Shown: one piece after another, positions 1 through 10,392 of the stretch
Numbering within the stretch: the first letter of the stretch is position 1
Layout of the letters: the number at the start of each line of letters is the position of its first letter
Assembly: GCA_033439255.1 (NCBI GenBank)
Contig: CM065880.1
Location: 868,001-932,000 of the forward strand
From: Hericium rajendrae
Lineage: Eukaryota > Basidiomycota > Agaricomycetes > Russulales > Hericiaceae
Direction: 5' to 3'
DNA length: 64,000 nucleotides
Notes under the pieces: generated by a model
What the model was told of the DNA's origin: nothing
Database searches by the model: none
The model's input: the letters and a program-made list of their open reading frames with translations, nothing else
Translations under genes and position numbers: made by a program

Positions 1-740
1 GTACTGAGTAAAACCGTGTTCATACTCCGGCCTCATTCCCTCGATATAGTGCTGTCTTCTCAGATTATGATACCCAGGTATTCCCATGTATATGCGAGCG
101 TATCATGTCCACTTCCACAGAGCGCACCTGGTCCATACACGACCCTAACCTTGCAATTTAGAGAGAATGAAACTGAAAAGGCGTGCGGAAAGAACCACCA
201 TCTCGATATCTCTCAGCGGGTACATGATGATGCCCACCATGGGACCTTCGCATTGGCTCTGTCTAGATATCCAGTGCGACATCCTTTCTAACCGAGCCCA
301 CGACGATGCAGCGGATTTGCCAGAGACCCCCAACACTGTCGATGTCTTGTAAGGTTAAGCTATAGCCGCGCATGCTCCACATCAGCTAGGTTAGAGTGAA
401 GACAAATTGGCCCAAGCTTGCCGGAAGCTGGGTTACTGTCCGGACATGGGGGCCTGCAGGGTTCCTGCCAAGGAGAAAAAATTGGGAGAAAATCTGAATT
501 TCAGCGGATCAGGTACACAATCCTGACGAAATTGTACAACATCAGGCTGGAACCAAAGCTTCATCGGCACGGATTCGGGGCCTTCCGACTGGGCTGTCCG
601 GACACGGGCTTTAAAAAAATTGACCCCGGTTGTATACCAGTCCATACCAATTATACGGGGTCTTCTCATGCACCGCCGCATCATGCAACTGTCAATCCGG
701 TCAAATGTAGTCATAACGCCACACACCTGTCACCCTGGCC
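1..740. other. no gene recognised
   Basis: I see no convincing coding exon here. Several overlapping open frames exist on both strands, but none has a recognisable domain or a plausible intron pattern. The segment ends at the promoter of the F-box gene and probably serves as its upstream region. Confidence 0.5.
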
Positions 741-744
741 AGCT

Positions 745-752
745 GTTTATAA
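745..752 (+). promoter_or_regulatory. TATA box of the disrupted F-box gene
   Basis: The octamer tttataaa lies about 95 bases before the start codon at 846. It is followed by a pyrimidine-rich stretch, as is common for strong fungal promoters. It suggests the F-box gene was expressed before its disruption. Confidence 0.5.
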
Positions 753-1096
753 ACTGCTCATCCATAGTCCACGTTTGTTAGTTTTTCTCTGCCTCGACGA
801 CTACCCTTACTTATTGTTGCTGTATCCGTCACCCGAAAATACATCATGTCAACCGGATCAAGTTTCCAGATCTTGAGGCAAGTCCGGCGGGATCTTTCAT
901 CCATCAATGTTTGGATTACTGACTACTCGCATCCCCTTCCAGGATTCCTGTACACCCTGACCCAGTTGATATAGAACAGCAGCGAGCTGCCATTGACGAG
1001 GAGCTAAACCAGCTACTCCTCCTCACCCTCGATGCTCGTGCCCGGCGAAACAGATTATCACCCCTGATCCGCATCCCCACCGAAGTGTGCACGCGC

Positions 1097-1917
1097 TGAT
1101 ACGCCTCAAGCTGTGTTCAGCAACGTTAGACCTCATCTCACCATCTTCCATGCAGTTCCCCTTCACTTCCATCCAGCTTCCAGCTCCTCACCCACCAACC
1201 TCGCTCAGAGCAGTGATGTCCCTCATCTCAGGAGTTGTCAGCTACTGCAGGCCTCACCGAGGTTTCCTCAAGTTCGCTCCAGGTCGTCCTCAGCGGTTTT
1301 GGTGAGCCAATCAGGTTGCTGGCATTATGGTACTGGGTCTGTGTTGTACAGGATGCCTGGATGCCGCCTTTTGATGGTTTCGGACCATAGATGTACCATA
1401 GAGCAGCCGAGTCCGAGATCGCCCGAGACCGCCAAGGGCGAGTTTCTTACTTGTATGGTAGACAGAGTCCCAGCTTCGAATAGAACCCCCCAGTGCACCT
1501 TTCCCCCTCAGAGCTCAGACCTCAGAAGTCTCTCTCACTGTTGTTCTCATCGTTCCCCGGACTTTAGACAAGTTCGCCCTCTTTAGGCCAGTCCGCCCGC
1601 AGCGTCGTTCGTCAGATTCAGTCATATCAGCCGCTTTTCAGTCCTTTTCTCTAGGATTAGTCTGTCGTATCGGAGACCCGTGTGTCTCGTCGTTCTCCTT
1701 GTCATTCTACAGCCGTTCCTCGTCCTTCCCAGCCGCTTATCACCAGATCGCCTCAGACTCGCCCTTAGCGAACCGGTCGCTCCATTGTTCCTGCTGCAGT
1801 GACCCTCAGCTGCCCTCACCTCACTCCTCACTTGAGATACTTGGTCCCCTCGCACCCCCCGGTACTCTGTTGGTTTTGGTTTTGGCTGCCGCCTCCATTC
1901 CCAGGGTCCACACATCA
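1097..1917 (+). repeat. 5' long terminal repeat
   Basis: This 821-bp copy starts TG and ends CA and is almost identical to 5460-6279. Differences seen are T/C in the GGTACYGGG word, T/C in the TTAGTYYGTCG word, and one extra C in a run before GTGCACC. I see no clear TATA box, so the transcription start cannot be placed. Confidence 0.93.
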
Positions 1918-3458
1918 TTTTGGAGCCCACCGCGAGGGTTCCATACTCAAAACAGTGAGGGGTGTACCCAGGCGTAGCCTCTATCAGGTCAAGACTGCCA
2001 TCGAGGTCAGGACATCGCATTTTTGCTCTCTATCACATTCTCGCTTGCTATCGCCTTAGGCGGCCTTGGTGCATTCTTCAAGATCGCCATTGGTTGTAGA
2101 GCTTTCCAACCGGTTCTCAGCACCATTCATCGCACCTGATTGCCTCCTGTCGCTTTCCACCATCCTGCCCCTCCCAGAGTCGCTTTTTGTCGCCCAGGAC
2201 CATCCTCCATCTCTCCTCAGTGCCCTGTACTGGCTCAGATCGTTCTGAGTCATCTCCTATCACCTCTCGTCACCTCCGGCCTTTCTTCGTCGTCTTTAAG
2301 TCACTCCAATCGTCTTTAATCATCCCTTGATCACCTCAGATCGTCTCAGCTCGCCTCAAGGTTGCCTTAGGCGGACTCGGTCCCCAGCATCTCTTACTGC
2401 CTAGCATCACTTCTCACTTCGTTTGGTCGCCCCAGATCGCATTTTGACGGCATTAGTTGGTCTTCAATCGCTCTTGTCTGCCTTTTTAGCACCCAGGATC
2501 ATCGCCTAGCGCTGTTGCCACAGAGTCGCCGATAGCGTACTAGGTCGCAGCCAGCTTTCAGCATCTTAGGTCGTCCAGGATTGCCCTTATATCCCCTTCG
2601 GCGACCTCTTCACACCATTGAGTCATCCCAGCTCCCTTCTGTTGCTCAGACTCGCCTTGGAGGTGCCTCTGTACCCCATAGCTTGCATCAGCTCCTCCTC
2701 CTATCACCTTCCAGTGCTTTGAGTCACTTTTCTTTGCCCCAGGGTTCCTATCGATCACTCCTATCACTGTCTTTTGTTCAGAAGCCGTCTCCCATCGACT
2801 TATCGCATCTTGTCTTAGGGAAGGTCGCCCCAGCATCCCTAGCACTCTCCATTGGTTGCAGAGGAGTCTTGTTTCTTTCAGGTTGAGCCAGTTGTGTCCA
2901 GACCGCTTACAGTCCATCCCAAAGTCACCATTGACGTTCAGGAGCCTCTCGAGTCACTCTCAGGTCATTTTCTTGGCCCCTTCTTGCTTTCTTTTGTTTC
3001 AGATTTCTGCTGGCGATCTTGACTTGCCGTTGGCGACATTGGTTGCTTTAGCAGTTTCTCATCGCTTTTTCAGGTCGTATCGCCCCAGGAGCACCCCTGG
3101 CCCCTTTGGATCATCTCTCCCTATCGCTCGTCATTTTGGTTGCCCCAGAATCACCTTTCATCACTTTTGAGCACCTTTCATCGCTTTTGAGCATTCCAGA
3201 TCATCGGTTATCATCTCAGGTCATCGTCCACCACCTTGGCTCTTCACTCGTCCCTTCCAATTGTCTCGCATTGCCCTAGTCATAGCAAGATCGCCTCAAA
3301 GTCGCTCCTCATCGCCCCTGATCACCCCTAGTCCATCTCAGGCTCACTTTCCTCGCATCAGAGTCACCTCCATCGTTCCTGATTGCTCTAGCGTGCCCCC
3401 GATCACTACTGCTCACTTTCATCCTCGACATTACCCCTGTCCCGCTGCTTCTGTTACA
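1918..3458 (+). other. retroelement leader with candidate primer-binding site
   Basis: Directly after the 5' LTR, bases 1920-1936 begin TGGAGCCCACCGCGAGG. A TGG start is what a site complementary to a tRNA 3' CCA end looks like, though I cannot name the tRNA. The remaining 1.5 kb is strongly pyrimidine-rich on the plus strand and full of degenerate words such as gatcgcc, catcacc and agtcgc every 10-14 bases. It has no long open frame until just before gag. A long structured leader of this kind could carry packaging or dimerisation signals; that is inference. Confidence 0.55.
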
Positions 3459-5306
3459 ATGACGCCATCAGCGTTCATGCCAATGCGTGGAGAGAGCGGT
3501 GCTCCCAGTTTTGCCAGAGACGATCCCCGTGAACTCGGACCATATTTTGCAGATCTGGAGTTTTGTTTTCAGTGCTTTCAGGTCCAGGACGATCTGGAGA
3601 AGAAGGCTCATGCAGTCCGGCTTTTGTCGGAGTTAGATGCCCAGGATCTCTGGCAGTCTGAACCGAGTTTTGGCACAGGCACTTGGAACGAGTTCAAGGC
3701 TGCGATCCAGAAGCTGTATCCAGGTTCCGAAGCAGGAGGCCTTTGGTCCAGGCAGGATTTGGTGGCTCTCGCTCGAAGGACGCTTCAGGCGAACTTGTCC
3801 TCCTTAGGCGAACTTGGTGCATTTCTTCGTCGGTTTTTGGTCATTTCACGTTGCCTGAAGCACCAGGGACGTCTCTCTGCTTTCGAGGAGCAGCATTTCT
3901 TCCTCTCAGCGCTTCCAGATCGACTCTGCCACCAGATTGAGGCCTATCTCACCCAGAGGCACCCAGACCACCATCCAGATGAGCCCTACCCCATTATCGA
4001 CATCTATCACGCTGCTAAGCGCATTCTGCATGGTACCAGCATCACATTTGGCCCTCATACAAGCTGTAATGACCCAGTTGCCGACGTTTTGGCGAGTTCG
4101 CCACCAGCAGTCTTGGGTTCTGCCACCACAATCACTATCAAAAGCGAGCATGTACCCTCATTAGCGAATCTCCTGCTTAGGACGGTCCAGCCGCCGACAT
4201 TTTCACCTCCTGTCCAGCCAGCAACCTCCTGTACGCCTTCGACGACCTTCAGACAGCCTCGGCGTATTCGGACTGCCCCTGGGCATTGCAGCTTCTGTGG
4301 GGCCCATGGTCACTTCCTTCGTCAGTGCGCAGCAGTTCAGACGTACCTGAAGGCTGGCAAGTGCAAGTTCAATGCCAGAGGCGAGATCACTTTACCTTCT
4401 GGGGCCTGGCTACCTCGAGGTGTCCCAGGTGATCCCATTGCAGTTCGTCTTGACCAGTTCTATCAGCGCACCCCATCCTGGCATGCCCCAGACCAGTCTT
4501 CACCAAGCACCATCGCTCAAACTGCTCCCTTTGTCCACCGAATGCCTGCTCCGCACAAGTCCGCCCACAGCGACCTTCCTTCGACCACAGATCAAGTGTC
4601 CTTCGATGATCGAGTCTATCTTCTAAGGCATGGCCTCTCCATTTCGACACCGATCCAGTCTGGCAGACATCAGCTTGCTCAGCTCTATCAGATGCAACTC
4701 GACTTCACCACCTACCACGCTCGAGGCGAACTTGCTCAGCTCCATGAGCCAGCAGTGATGCCAGCCCATATGTCGAGGCCATCCTTCGTCGATTGTCATG
4801 TGTCATCATCTAGGAGGCCTCTCCTGTCATCCAGAGACCAATGCGAGCAGTTAGAGACTCAAGTTCGCTCTGCGCTCAACGTCGCCCAAAGCGAACCACC
4901 AGCGAACTTGTTTCTATTGGACTTAGAGAAGCACCAAGTCTCGAGCAGCTCATCTACCCTTCCTTCCACCATCTCTACCGATGCAGGGTTCCTTTCTCAA
5001 TGCGCAGACCTGCAGGTGGATCACCAGGGTGTCTCAGAACCTGATCTTAGCCCAGGAGTCCTTGTTGGTAGCTCTGAACCCACTCCAAGCTCGCCTACAA
5101 CGTCCAAGCCTATACCTGCCGATTGTCGACCTCCGTTTTCCATCACTCCACTGCTTTCAGTGTCATTTCTCCAGTCGCTTTTCAGATCCGCATCAAGTTC
5201 GCTCAAGGCACCCTTAGTCGACGACAGCGATATCATCTTCCTTGACCATCTCACTTTCCATCAGAACCCACCAGCAGTGATCCCAGATCGTCCTCCTCTA
5301 CCATGA
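3459..5306 (+). CDS. retroelement Gag-like protein with CCHC zinc knuckle
   Basis: The frame stays open from 3261, but the first methionine followed by typical Gag sequence is at 3459, giving 615 residues. Residues about 15-190 form the helical retrotransposon Gag (capsid-like) region, with the familiar pattern of a particle-forming core. A nucleic-acid-binding zinc knuckle C-X2-C-X4-H-X4-C lies at about residues 277-290 (CSFCGAHGHFLRQC). The last 250 residues are Ser/Pro/His-rich and of low complexity. No protease motif (DTG/DSG) is seen. The product should assemble particles and bind its RNA in the cytoplasm. The next feature downstream is the purine tract, so there is no pol. The frame is unbroken, in keeping with the young age of the element. 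Confidence 0.85.
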   Translation: MTPSAFMPMRGESGAPSFARDDPRELGPYFADLEFCFQCFQVQDDLEKKAHAVRLLSELDAQDLWQSEPSFGTGTWNEFKAAIQKLYPGSEAGGLWSRQDLVALARRTLQANLSSLGELGAFLRRFLVISRCLKHQGRLSAFEEQHFFLSALPDRLCHQIEAYLTQRHPDHHPDEPYPIIDIYHAAKRILHGTSITFGPHTSCNDPVADVLASSPPAVLGSATTITIKSEHVPSLANLLLRTVQPPTFSPPVQPATSCTPSTTFRQPRRIRTAPGHCSFCGAHGHFLRQCAAVQTYLKAGKCKFNARGEITLPSGAWLPRGVPGDPIAVRLDQFYQRTPSWHAPDQSSPSTIAQTAPFVHRMPAPHKSAHSDLPSTTDQVSFDDRVYLLRHGLSISTPIQSGRHQLAQLYQMQLDFTTYHARGELAQLHEPAVMPAHMSRPSFVDCHVSSSRRPLLSSRDQCEQLETQVRSALNVAQSEPPANLFLLDLEKHQVSSSSSTLPSTISTDAGFLSQCADLQVDHQGVSEPDLSPGVLVGSSEPTPSSPTTSKPIPADCRPPFSITPLLSVSFLQSLFRSASSSLKAPLVDDSDIIFLDHLTFHQNPPAVIPDRPPLP

Positions 5307-5448
5307 TGCATTCCCGCTTGATCGTTGTCACCACCTCCACTCTCCTTCTCAGCTATAGTGAGAACACCGCTCGAAGCGTATTTGGTGTTTAGCGTCCGAA
5401 TCCCTCGTGGGGCTCATTGGTTAGACTGAGGACAGTCTATTTTTCAGT

Positions 5449-5459
5449 TGGGGGGAGAA
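5449..5459 (+). other. polypurine tract
   Basis: The run tggggggagaa directly abuts the TG start of the 3' LTR. This is the position and composition of a polypurine tract that primes plus-strand synthesis in LTR retroelements. Confidence 0.8.
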
Positions 5460-6279
5460 TGATACGCCTCAAGCTGTGTTCAGCAACGTTAGACCTCATC
5501 TCACCATCTTCCATGCAGTTCCCCTTCACTTCCATCCAGCTTCCAGCTCCTCACCCACCAACCTCGCTCAGAGCAGTGATGTCCCTCATCTCAGGAGTTG
5601 TCAGCTACTGCAGGCCTCACCGAGGTTTCCTCAAGTTCGCTCCAGGTCGTCCTCAGCGGTTTTGGTGAGCCAATCAGGTTGCTGGCATTATGGTACCGGG
5701 TCTGTGTTGTACAGGATGCCTGGATGCCGCCTTTTGATGGTTTCGGACCATAGATGTACCATAGAGCAGCCGAGTCCGAGATCGCCCGAGACCGCCAAGG
5801 GCGAGTTTCTTACTTGTATGGTAGACAGAGTCCCAGCTTCGAATAGAACCCCCAGTGCACCTTTCCCCCTCAGAGCTCAGACCTCAGAAGTCTCTCTCAC
5901 TGTTGTTCTCATCGTTCCCCGGACTTTAGACAAGTTCGCCCTCTTTAGGCCAGTCCGCCCGCAGCGTCGTTCGTCAGATTCAGTCATATCAGCCGCTTTT
6001 CAGTCCTTTTCTCTAGGATTAGTCCGTCGTATCGGAGACCCGTGTGTCTCGTCGTTCTCCTTGTCATTCTACAGCCGTTCCTCGTCCTTCCCAGCCGCTT
6101 ATCACCAGATCGCCTCAGACTCGCCCTTAGCGAACCGGTCGCTCCATTGTTCCTGCTGCAGTGACCCTCAGCTGCCCTCACCTCACTCCTCACTTGAGAT
6201 ACTTGGTCCCCTCGCACCCCCCGGTACTCTGTTGGTTTTGGTTTTGGCTGCCGCCTCCATTCCCAGGGTCCACACATCA
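5460..6279 (+). repeat. 3' long terminal repeat
   Basis: An 820-bp copy of the LTR, ending CA directly before the second gcgc duplication. The downstream F-box frame can be read backwards into this LTR as far as about 6161, but that extension has no biological meaning. Confidence 0.93.
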
Positions 6280-7929
6280 GCGCATAGTCCATTTTCTCGC
6301 TGCCAACCAGCGGCCAGGTCCCAAAGACCTAGGGTGGGTCAATGTCACCCATGTCTGCCGCACTTTGAGATCCAGGGCACTCGAGGATCCAAGCCTCTGG
6401 ACTACCATCAGCGACGGACTCCGTACGCCATTGCGAAACGCAATGGTCATCCGGTCCCGGTCTCTGCCCCTCTCTTATTCTATCACCTACACCAGATGGA
6501 ACCCCCCTACCTTGGATACTGTCGAGCTGCTCTCCAGAACAATCCATCGCATCCGCGACCTTTCCCTCCAAAACTTTTTTGTCAGCAGCATGCAAAACCT
6601 CTGGCCATCTATGGCCCATCCAGCCCCGATGATTGAATCGGTGATTTATGCGCTCCCTAGATGGTCCTCCTATCAAGGTATCGATATGCTCCCCGCTGAC
6701 CTCTTTGACAATCATGCTCCATTGCTACGTAAGATGACGCTTCGTTGCGTCGTCCCGGTGTGGTCCGGGAGTATTCTACGTGGTCTCACCAATCTCCACA
6801 TTAATAATAAATCCACCCGATCAGATCTGCTAAATATTGATCCTGACCACAAGATTATTTTCGACCATCCATCGGACTATGTAGCATCTGAAGAGGCACC
6901 TCCTGTTGCTCCACCCAGCGTCAACGCTTTTAGAGAGATGCTCGAAGCTCTCGGTCAGATGTCCAACCTTCAAATGCTGTTTCTCTCCCACTGCTTCCCT
7001 CCTCTCCCCTCCCCTCCTCCCGTCGTGCCTGTGGTCACATTCGGTTCTCTACAAAAATTCACATGTCAGGACAAATCATTCCTGCACATGGCGCATGTCA
7101 TCAAGCACATCACTGTACCTCCCTCTTGCAATATCCTCATCCTCGGCGATCACCCTCAGGCCGGCGAATTTGCCCCACTCACAACATTCATTGATAGCCA
7201 CATCTCACCCCATCCCCTGAGCATGCGCATCGGTTTTATCTCTTATAACCTAGCCTGGGACATCTACTTATCAGGATATCCTCCCTTCTCCGATCACACC
7301 GGCCATCCCACCTTTGACCCAGATCTCCCGAACATCTCGGTTGTCGTGTACGCCAATACCGATGGGTATGACGATGAGAGACCTCCAGAGAGGCGCCCCA
7401 TGATAGAGGACCTCAATCATGTCCCAAGCACAGAGACCAAACGTCAGATACGGCATCTTGTTCTGGACTTTGGAGAGGACCACGGTTTGGAACACTGGGA
7501 CAATTACATCATCGAGAAGATCACTTTTCGCGACTGGCTCTCTGGTTTCCATGCCTACACCGGCATTGAAACCATCGCGGTGAAGGGCGACAGTGGCCGT
7601 ACGCTCTGTATGGCTTTAGCCGCACCCCGCTCCTTTATGCCCCCTCCTCCGGAGGAAGATGAAGTCGAGCCGATCACAATCCTGGACTCAGATGAAGTCG
7701 ACGAGGTCCCAATGCCAGACTCGTTCCCGCACCTCTTCAGAAATCTATTACGTATCGAGTTCATGGAAGTCGATTTTAATACAAGTTACCCCAGGCCTCG
7801 GGATAGTCCGTGGTCCATATATGAGGTTTCTCGTCCTTCCTATGCCATTGGCTACATTCTCAAGCAATCCCTGTCCCATCACTATGCGGCATTTGGGACA
7901 CGGTGTCGTGAACAAAACCCGTTTTGATC

Positions 7930-8198
7930 ATCAACCTAGGTGATTCAGTGATTAAAATTGTACGATAGATCGGTATCGGTGTGCGATAGATCAGTATGGG
8001 CTGATAAATGGGTTGCTGAACACTATGGGACCTGATCGGCAAGAACCAAGCGACCGGACCAAGTCGAGACCCAGATTCAAGATCCCGATCACCCTCAACC
8101 TGCGGTCTGGCGCCCAATCTTAAGATTCAGTAATATTCATGTGGAAGCAAGAATGATATTAAAGGGTTCGCGTTGACACACAGTGCCACCTGGCAACC
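7930..8198. other. intergenic, no gene recognised
   Basis: This short gap follows the F-box stop. It contains short near-repeats of gatagatcggtatcgg type and nothing I can support as coding. A different frame here reads for about 20 codons past the F-box stop, so a lost or spliced C-terminal exon is possible. Confidence 0.4.
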
Positions 8199-9021
8199 AT
8201 GCTCGGTATTTTCTGCCCTCATCGCTCATCTCTTGATGCACAGCTTTATCCGCTGCTCGTCAATCCAATCTTCAAGGACAATCCCATCGAAGTCCGAGTA
8301 ACCCGCGAATACACCTGCCACGTGCTACCTAATTCGGTCATCTCAGGTGTACAGCCCACGTCAGGATTCCAGGATGTCTATCTCGAGCAGAGCATCGATA
8401 AGTGCCGTGCACCCTGCCTCGTGTCAACGGCCAGGTGGCATAGCCCCACCGGACCAGCATGCCCTACCACCTCGTCCCTCCTCTCCTCTCCAGATCGTCA
8501 ATGACCTCGACGATGATGACCACCTCACGTATCCCTCCTCCTATCGTCATCTCTCAGTAGAGGCACGGTATCCTGCCTACTCGCTCAGCTGGTTCGTCAC
8601 GCAGCGCCCATCCCTTCATATCCGCAAAGGCCTGCTCGTCGAGCTGGTGCTGACTTACAAGGAGACCACCCTCACCACCCGAGCTCGCTTGGCCAAGATC
8701 TCGCATGTCGGCCCAACCTGGGTGCACTTCCGAGCCGAGCGTGAAGACACTCGGGGGTACGAACCGACAAGTGTCCAGCTCGTGGTCCCTCGCATCTGGA
8801 CCGAGCTCCCTCGCTACTATCCCATCCTCGCTCTCCTTAGCTGCCGCCATCCGATCGACATCCACGAACCATTCGACCCGGCAGGTGACAGGCAGATCCA
8901 CAACCGGCCATTCGTCCTCCCCGACAATGTCGACCCTGAGGATGTGGAGAGGGTGGAGCAGCTGCGGCGGTGGTCATGCAAGATGGATATCTTGACAGGG
9001 AAGGAACGGTACTACATCTGA
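8199..9021 (+). CDS. uncharacterised VPRIW-motif protein (copy A), frame changes inside
   Basis: Two consecutive open frames belong together by similarity to the single-frame gene at 33032-33943. The first, from the ATG at 8199, gives an N-terminus of about 45 residues with a CPHRSSL word. The second, ending at 9021, holds the C-terminal half with the motif VQLVVPRIW and the ending GKERYYI. Between about 8340 and 8470 the frame shifts by one. No single intron with good signals explains this while keeping all similarity; a weak 51-bp intron (8296-8346) would join the frames, or the gene is frameshifted. The valine-rich strand before VPRIW resembles the end of KOW/Spt5-like repeats of basidiomycetes, but this link is tentative. 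It lies between the F-box gene and a decayed LTR element. Confidence 0.5.
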
Positions 9022-9359
9022 GGAGAGGGAATGCAGCCATGGACTGCTCGTATGTTTTGTTTTGTCTCATGCTTTGCTTGCGATCGCATCGTCATCACTC
9101 ATTTTCGCATCTACGCTATCTGTCATCATATTCCGCATGTCGATCTTTGCGCGCGAGCTATTCAGACCTTCTGCATTAATCACACGACCATCTGCCCCAT
9201 CGCACCCTCCTTCGTCGACTTCGTCATTTTTCCTCATCCGTCACAAGTTAGGAAGTGCTACGTGGACTTTACTACTATTGTTTACTCGGCTATGATGAGC
9301 GCGCATACTATACGTCACATGCAGCAGTTGTCCGTAGTTTGTTCATCATGATGGAATAC
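9022..9359. other. intergenic
   Basis: The 3' flank of the VPRIW gene. Nothing beyond short open frames is seen before the AT-rich retroelement sequence begins. Confidence 0.4.
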
Positions 9360-9635
9360 ATTCGTTCGGTGACATGTTCAGAAAGCTTGAAGGTTTACAG
9401 TAAAGCTAGATAAATCTTAAAAGATATTTGAAAGTAAACTTGAGCTATTCTATGTCTAGTAATAGAATGAGAACAAGTGCCAGGACTCAGAACTAAGTCT
9501 GAATAACTGTAACAATTGAGTAAAAATAAATACTCAAATTTGTAAATAGTCTAAGAATAAAGAATAGCTCTAGTTCATGGTTCAACAAGTTTACAAGTGA
9601 TGAGTCTGCCTAGCCCACAGGCCGACAGAGCAGTG

Positions 9636-9915
9636 GATTTGTAAGCACATTTGCTTACAAGAACACTGATAAAGTGTCAAATAGTAATAAACAAAGCTTA
9701 TAAAGCAGAATCTCTGACTACAAAGCAAGATTTGGGATTACAGAGCAGGAAAGATGTATTATAAAGCATGCAGAGTGCTAAGAAAGTGGATTTATAAGCA
9801 GGAAATGTGATTATGAATCAGATCAGTAAGCAAGAACGTGATTACAAATGCACTTAATAAGCAAGGAATGCAGCATTACAAAGCCAAGTTTGCTTATAAA
9901 GCTCATTATAAATCA
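9636..9915 (+). repeat. degenerate ~25-bp repeats in the LTR promoter region
   Basis: Words of the form (g/a)TTAnAAGC(a/g), for example ttataaagcag, attacaaagc and ttataagcag, recur roughly every 12-25 bases here. The other LTR copy has the same kind of array at 29150-29310. The array lies upstream of the TATA-like ggtatataagg, so it is likely to be an enhancer-type region of the LTR. Confidence 0.6.
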
Positions 9916-10021
9916 CTAACAAATGCAGGAAATACTCTAAGGTTACATACATAGTAGATAGTTCTCACAGTAGTGTAGCATCATGTACATATATGGAAGT
10001 TCATTCTCGGGGCCCCAAAAG

Positions 10022-10030
10022 GTATATAAG
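10022..10030 (+). promoter_or_regulatory. LTR core promoter
   Basis: The sequence tatataagg sits in a block conserved between both copies of this LTR family (the counterpart is near 29015 on the other strand). Its place after the repeat array marks it as the probable TATA element of the retroelement. Confidence 0.5.
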
Positions 10031-10302
10031 GAGCTCCAGATTGACCTAACCCCCCCAATCAACCACTTGACTTTAAAACCACCATCTCCAGAGTGAGAAT
10101 TAGTGTGAAGCATTTGAGTTAAGGTAAGTTTAGCTACTAGACCGATTGGAAGGCTAGTTAGTTAGTTGGTTCACTTAAGTCCTATCTTTGCTTTTACGTC
10201 CGTGGTACGTAAGCAACTCATCGATTCAAGTCTAGTTCCATTCGACGTCCGTAGTACGTATTGAATATCGCTATCCAGTTTCAGTTCACGCAAGACCAAG
10301 TT

Positions 10303-10392
10303 ACGACCTTTACGACCTTTACGACCTTTACGACCTTTACGACCTTTACGACCTTTACGACTTTTACGACCTTTACGACCTTTACGACCTCA
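10303..10392 (+). repeat. 9-bp tandem repeat (acctttacg)n
   Basis: About ten head-to-tail copies of the nonamer acctttacg, one with cttttacg, lie inside the LTR. The other LTR copy lacks this tract, so it expanded after the two diverged. It is open in all frames and encodes Thr-Thr-Phe repeats in one of them, which should not be taken as a protein. Confidence 0.9.

Larger units (their letters stand above)
1097..6279 (+). mobile_element. young gag-only LTR retrotransposon (non-autonomous)
   Basis: The element is 5,183 bp, begins TGATACG and ends CACATCA, and is flanked by a 4-bp direct duplication gcgc (1093-1096 and 6280-6283). Its two LTRs of about 820 bp differ at only two substitutions and one single-base indel that I can find, so insertion was recent. 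Between the LTRs lie a candidate primer-binding site, a 1.5-kb pyrimidine-rich leader, one gag-like gene and a purine-rich tract. No protease, reverse transcriptase, RNase H or integrase frame exists, and only about 150 bp separate the gag stop from the purine tract. It must therefore rely on enzymes from a partner element. Gag type and organisation fit the Ty3/Gypsy group, which is an inference. It is inserted in the F-box gene in the same orientation. Confidence 0.92.
846..7927 (+). pseudogene. F-box protein gene split by an LTR retroelement
   Basis: Exon 1 is 846-877 and exon 2 runs 943-1096. The reading frame resumes at 6284 and ends at 7927. The two outer parts encode a typical basidiomycete F-box protein: a short N-terminal helix (residues about 12-50), then the F-box itself (starting IRIPTEV and continuing RIVHFLAANQ after the insertion), then a leucine-rich substrate-binding region. 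Leaving out the inserted element and one copy of the 4-bp duplication gives a frame of 610 codons with no break, so the allele was open before insertion. F-box proteins link targets to SCF ubiquitin ligases through Skp1. The element lies within the F-box, so the present copy should not give a working product. The first intron (878-942) has a GC donor (gcaagt) and an AG acceptor. The C-terminus lacks the usual final motif, so the true end is slightly uncertain. Confidence 0.85.

Noticed and set aside
1622-2020. Minus-strand open frame over the 5' LTR and leader
   Set aside because: It mirrors the pyrimidine-rich strand composition of the LTR; both LTRs give the same frame, so it is a by-product.
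5476-6636. A 386-codon open frame reading through the 3' LTR into the F-box gene
   Set aside because: It is the LTR sequence itself plus host sequence in an arbitrary frame; it has no domain and no start signal.
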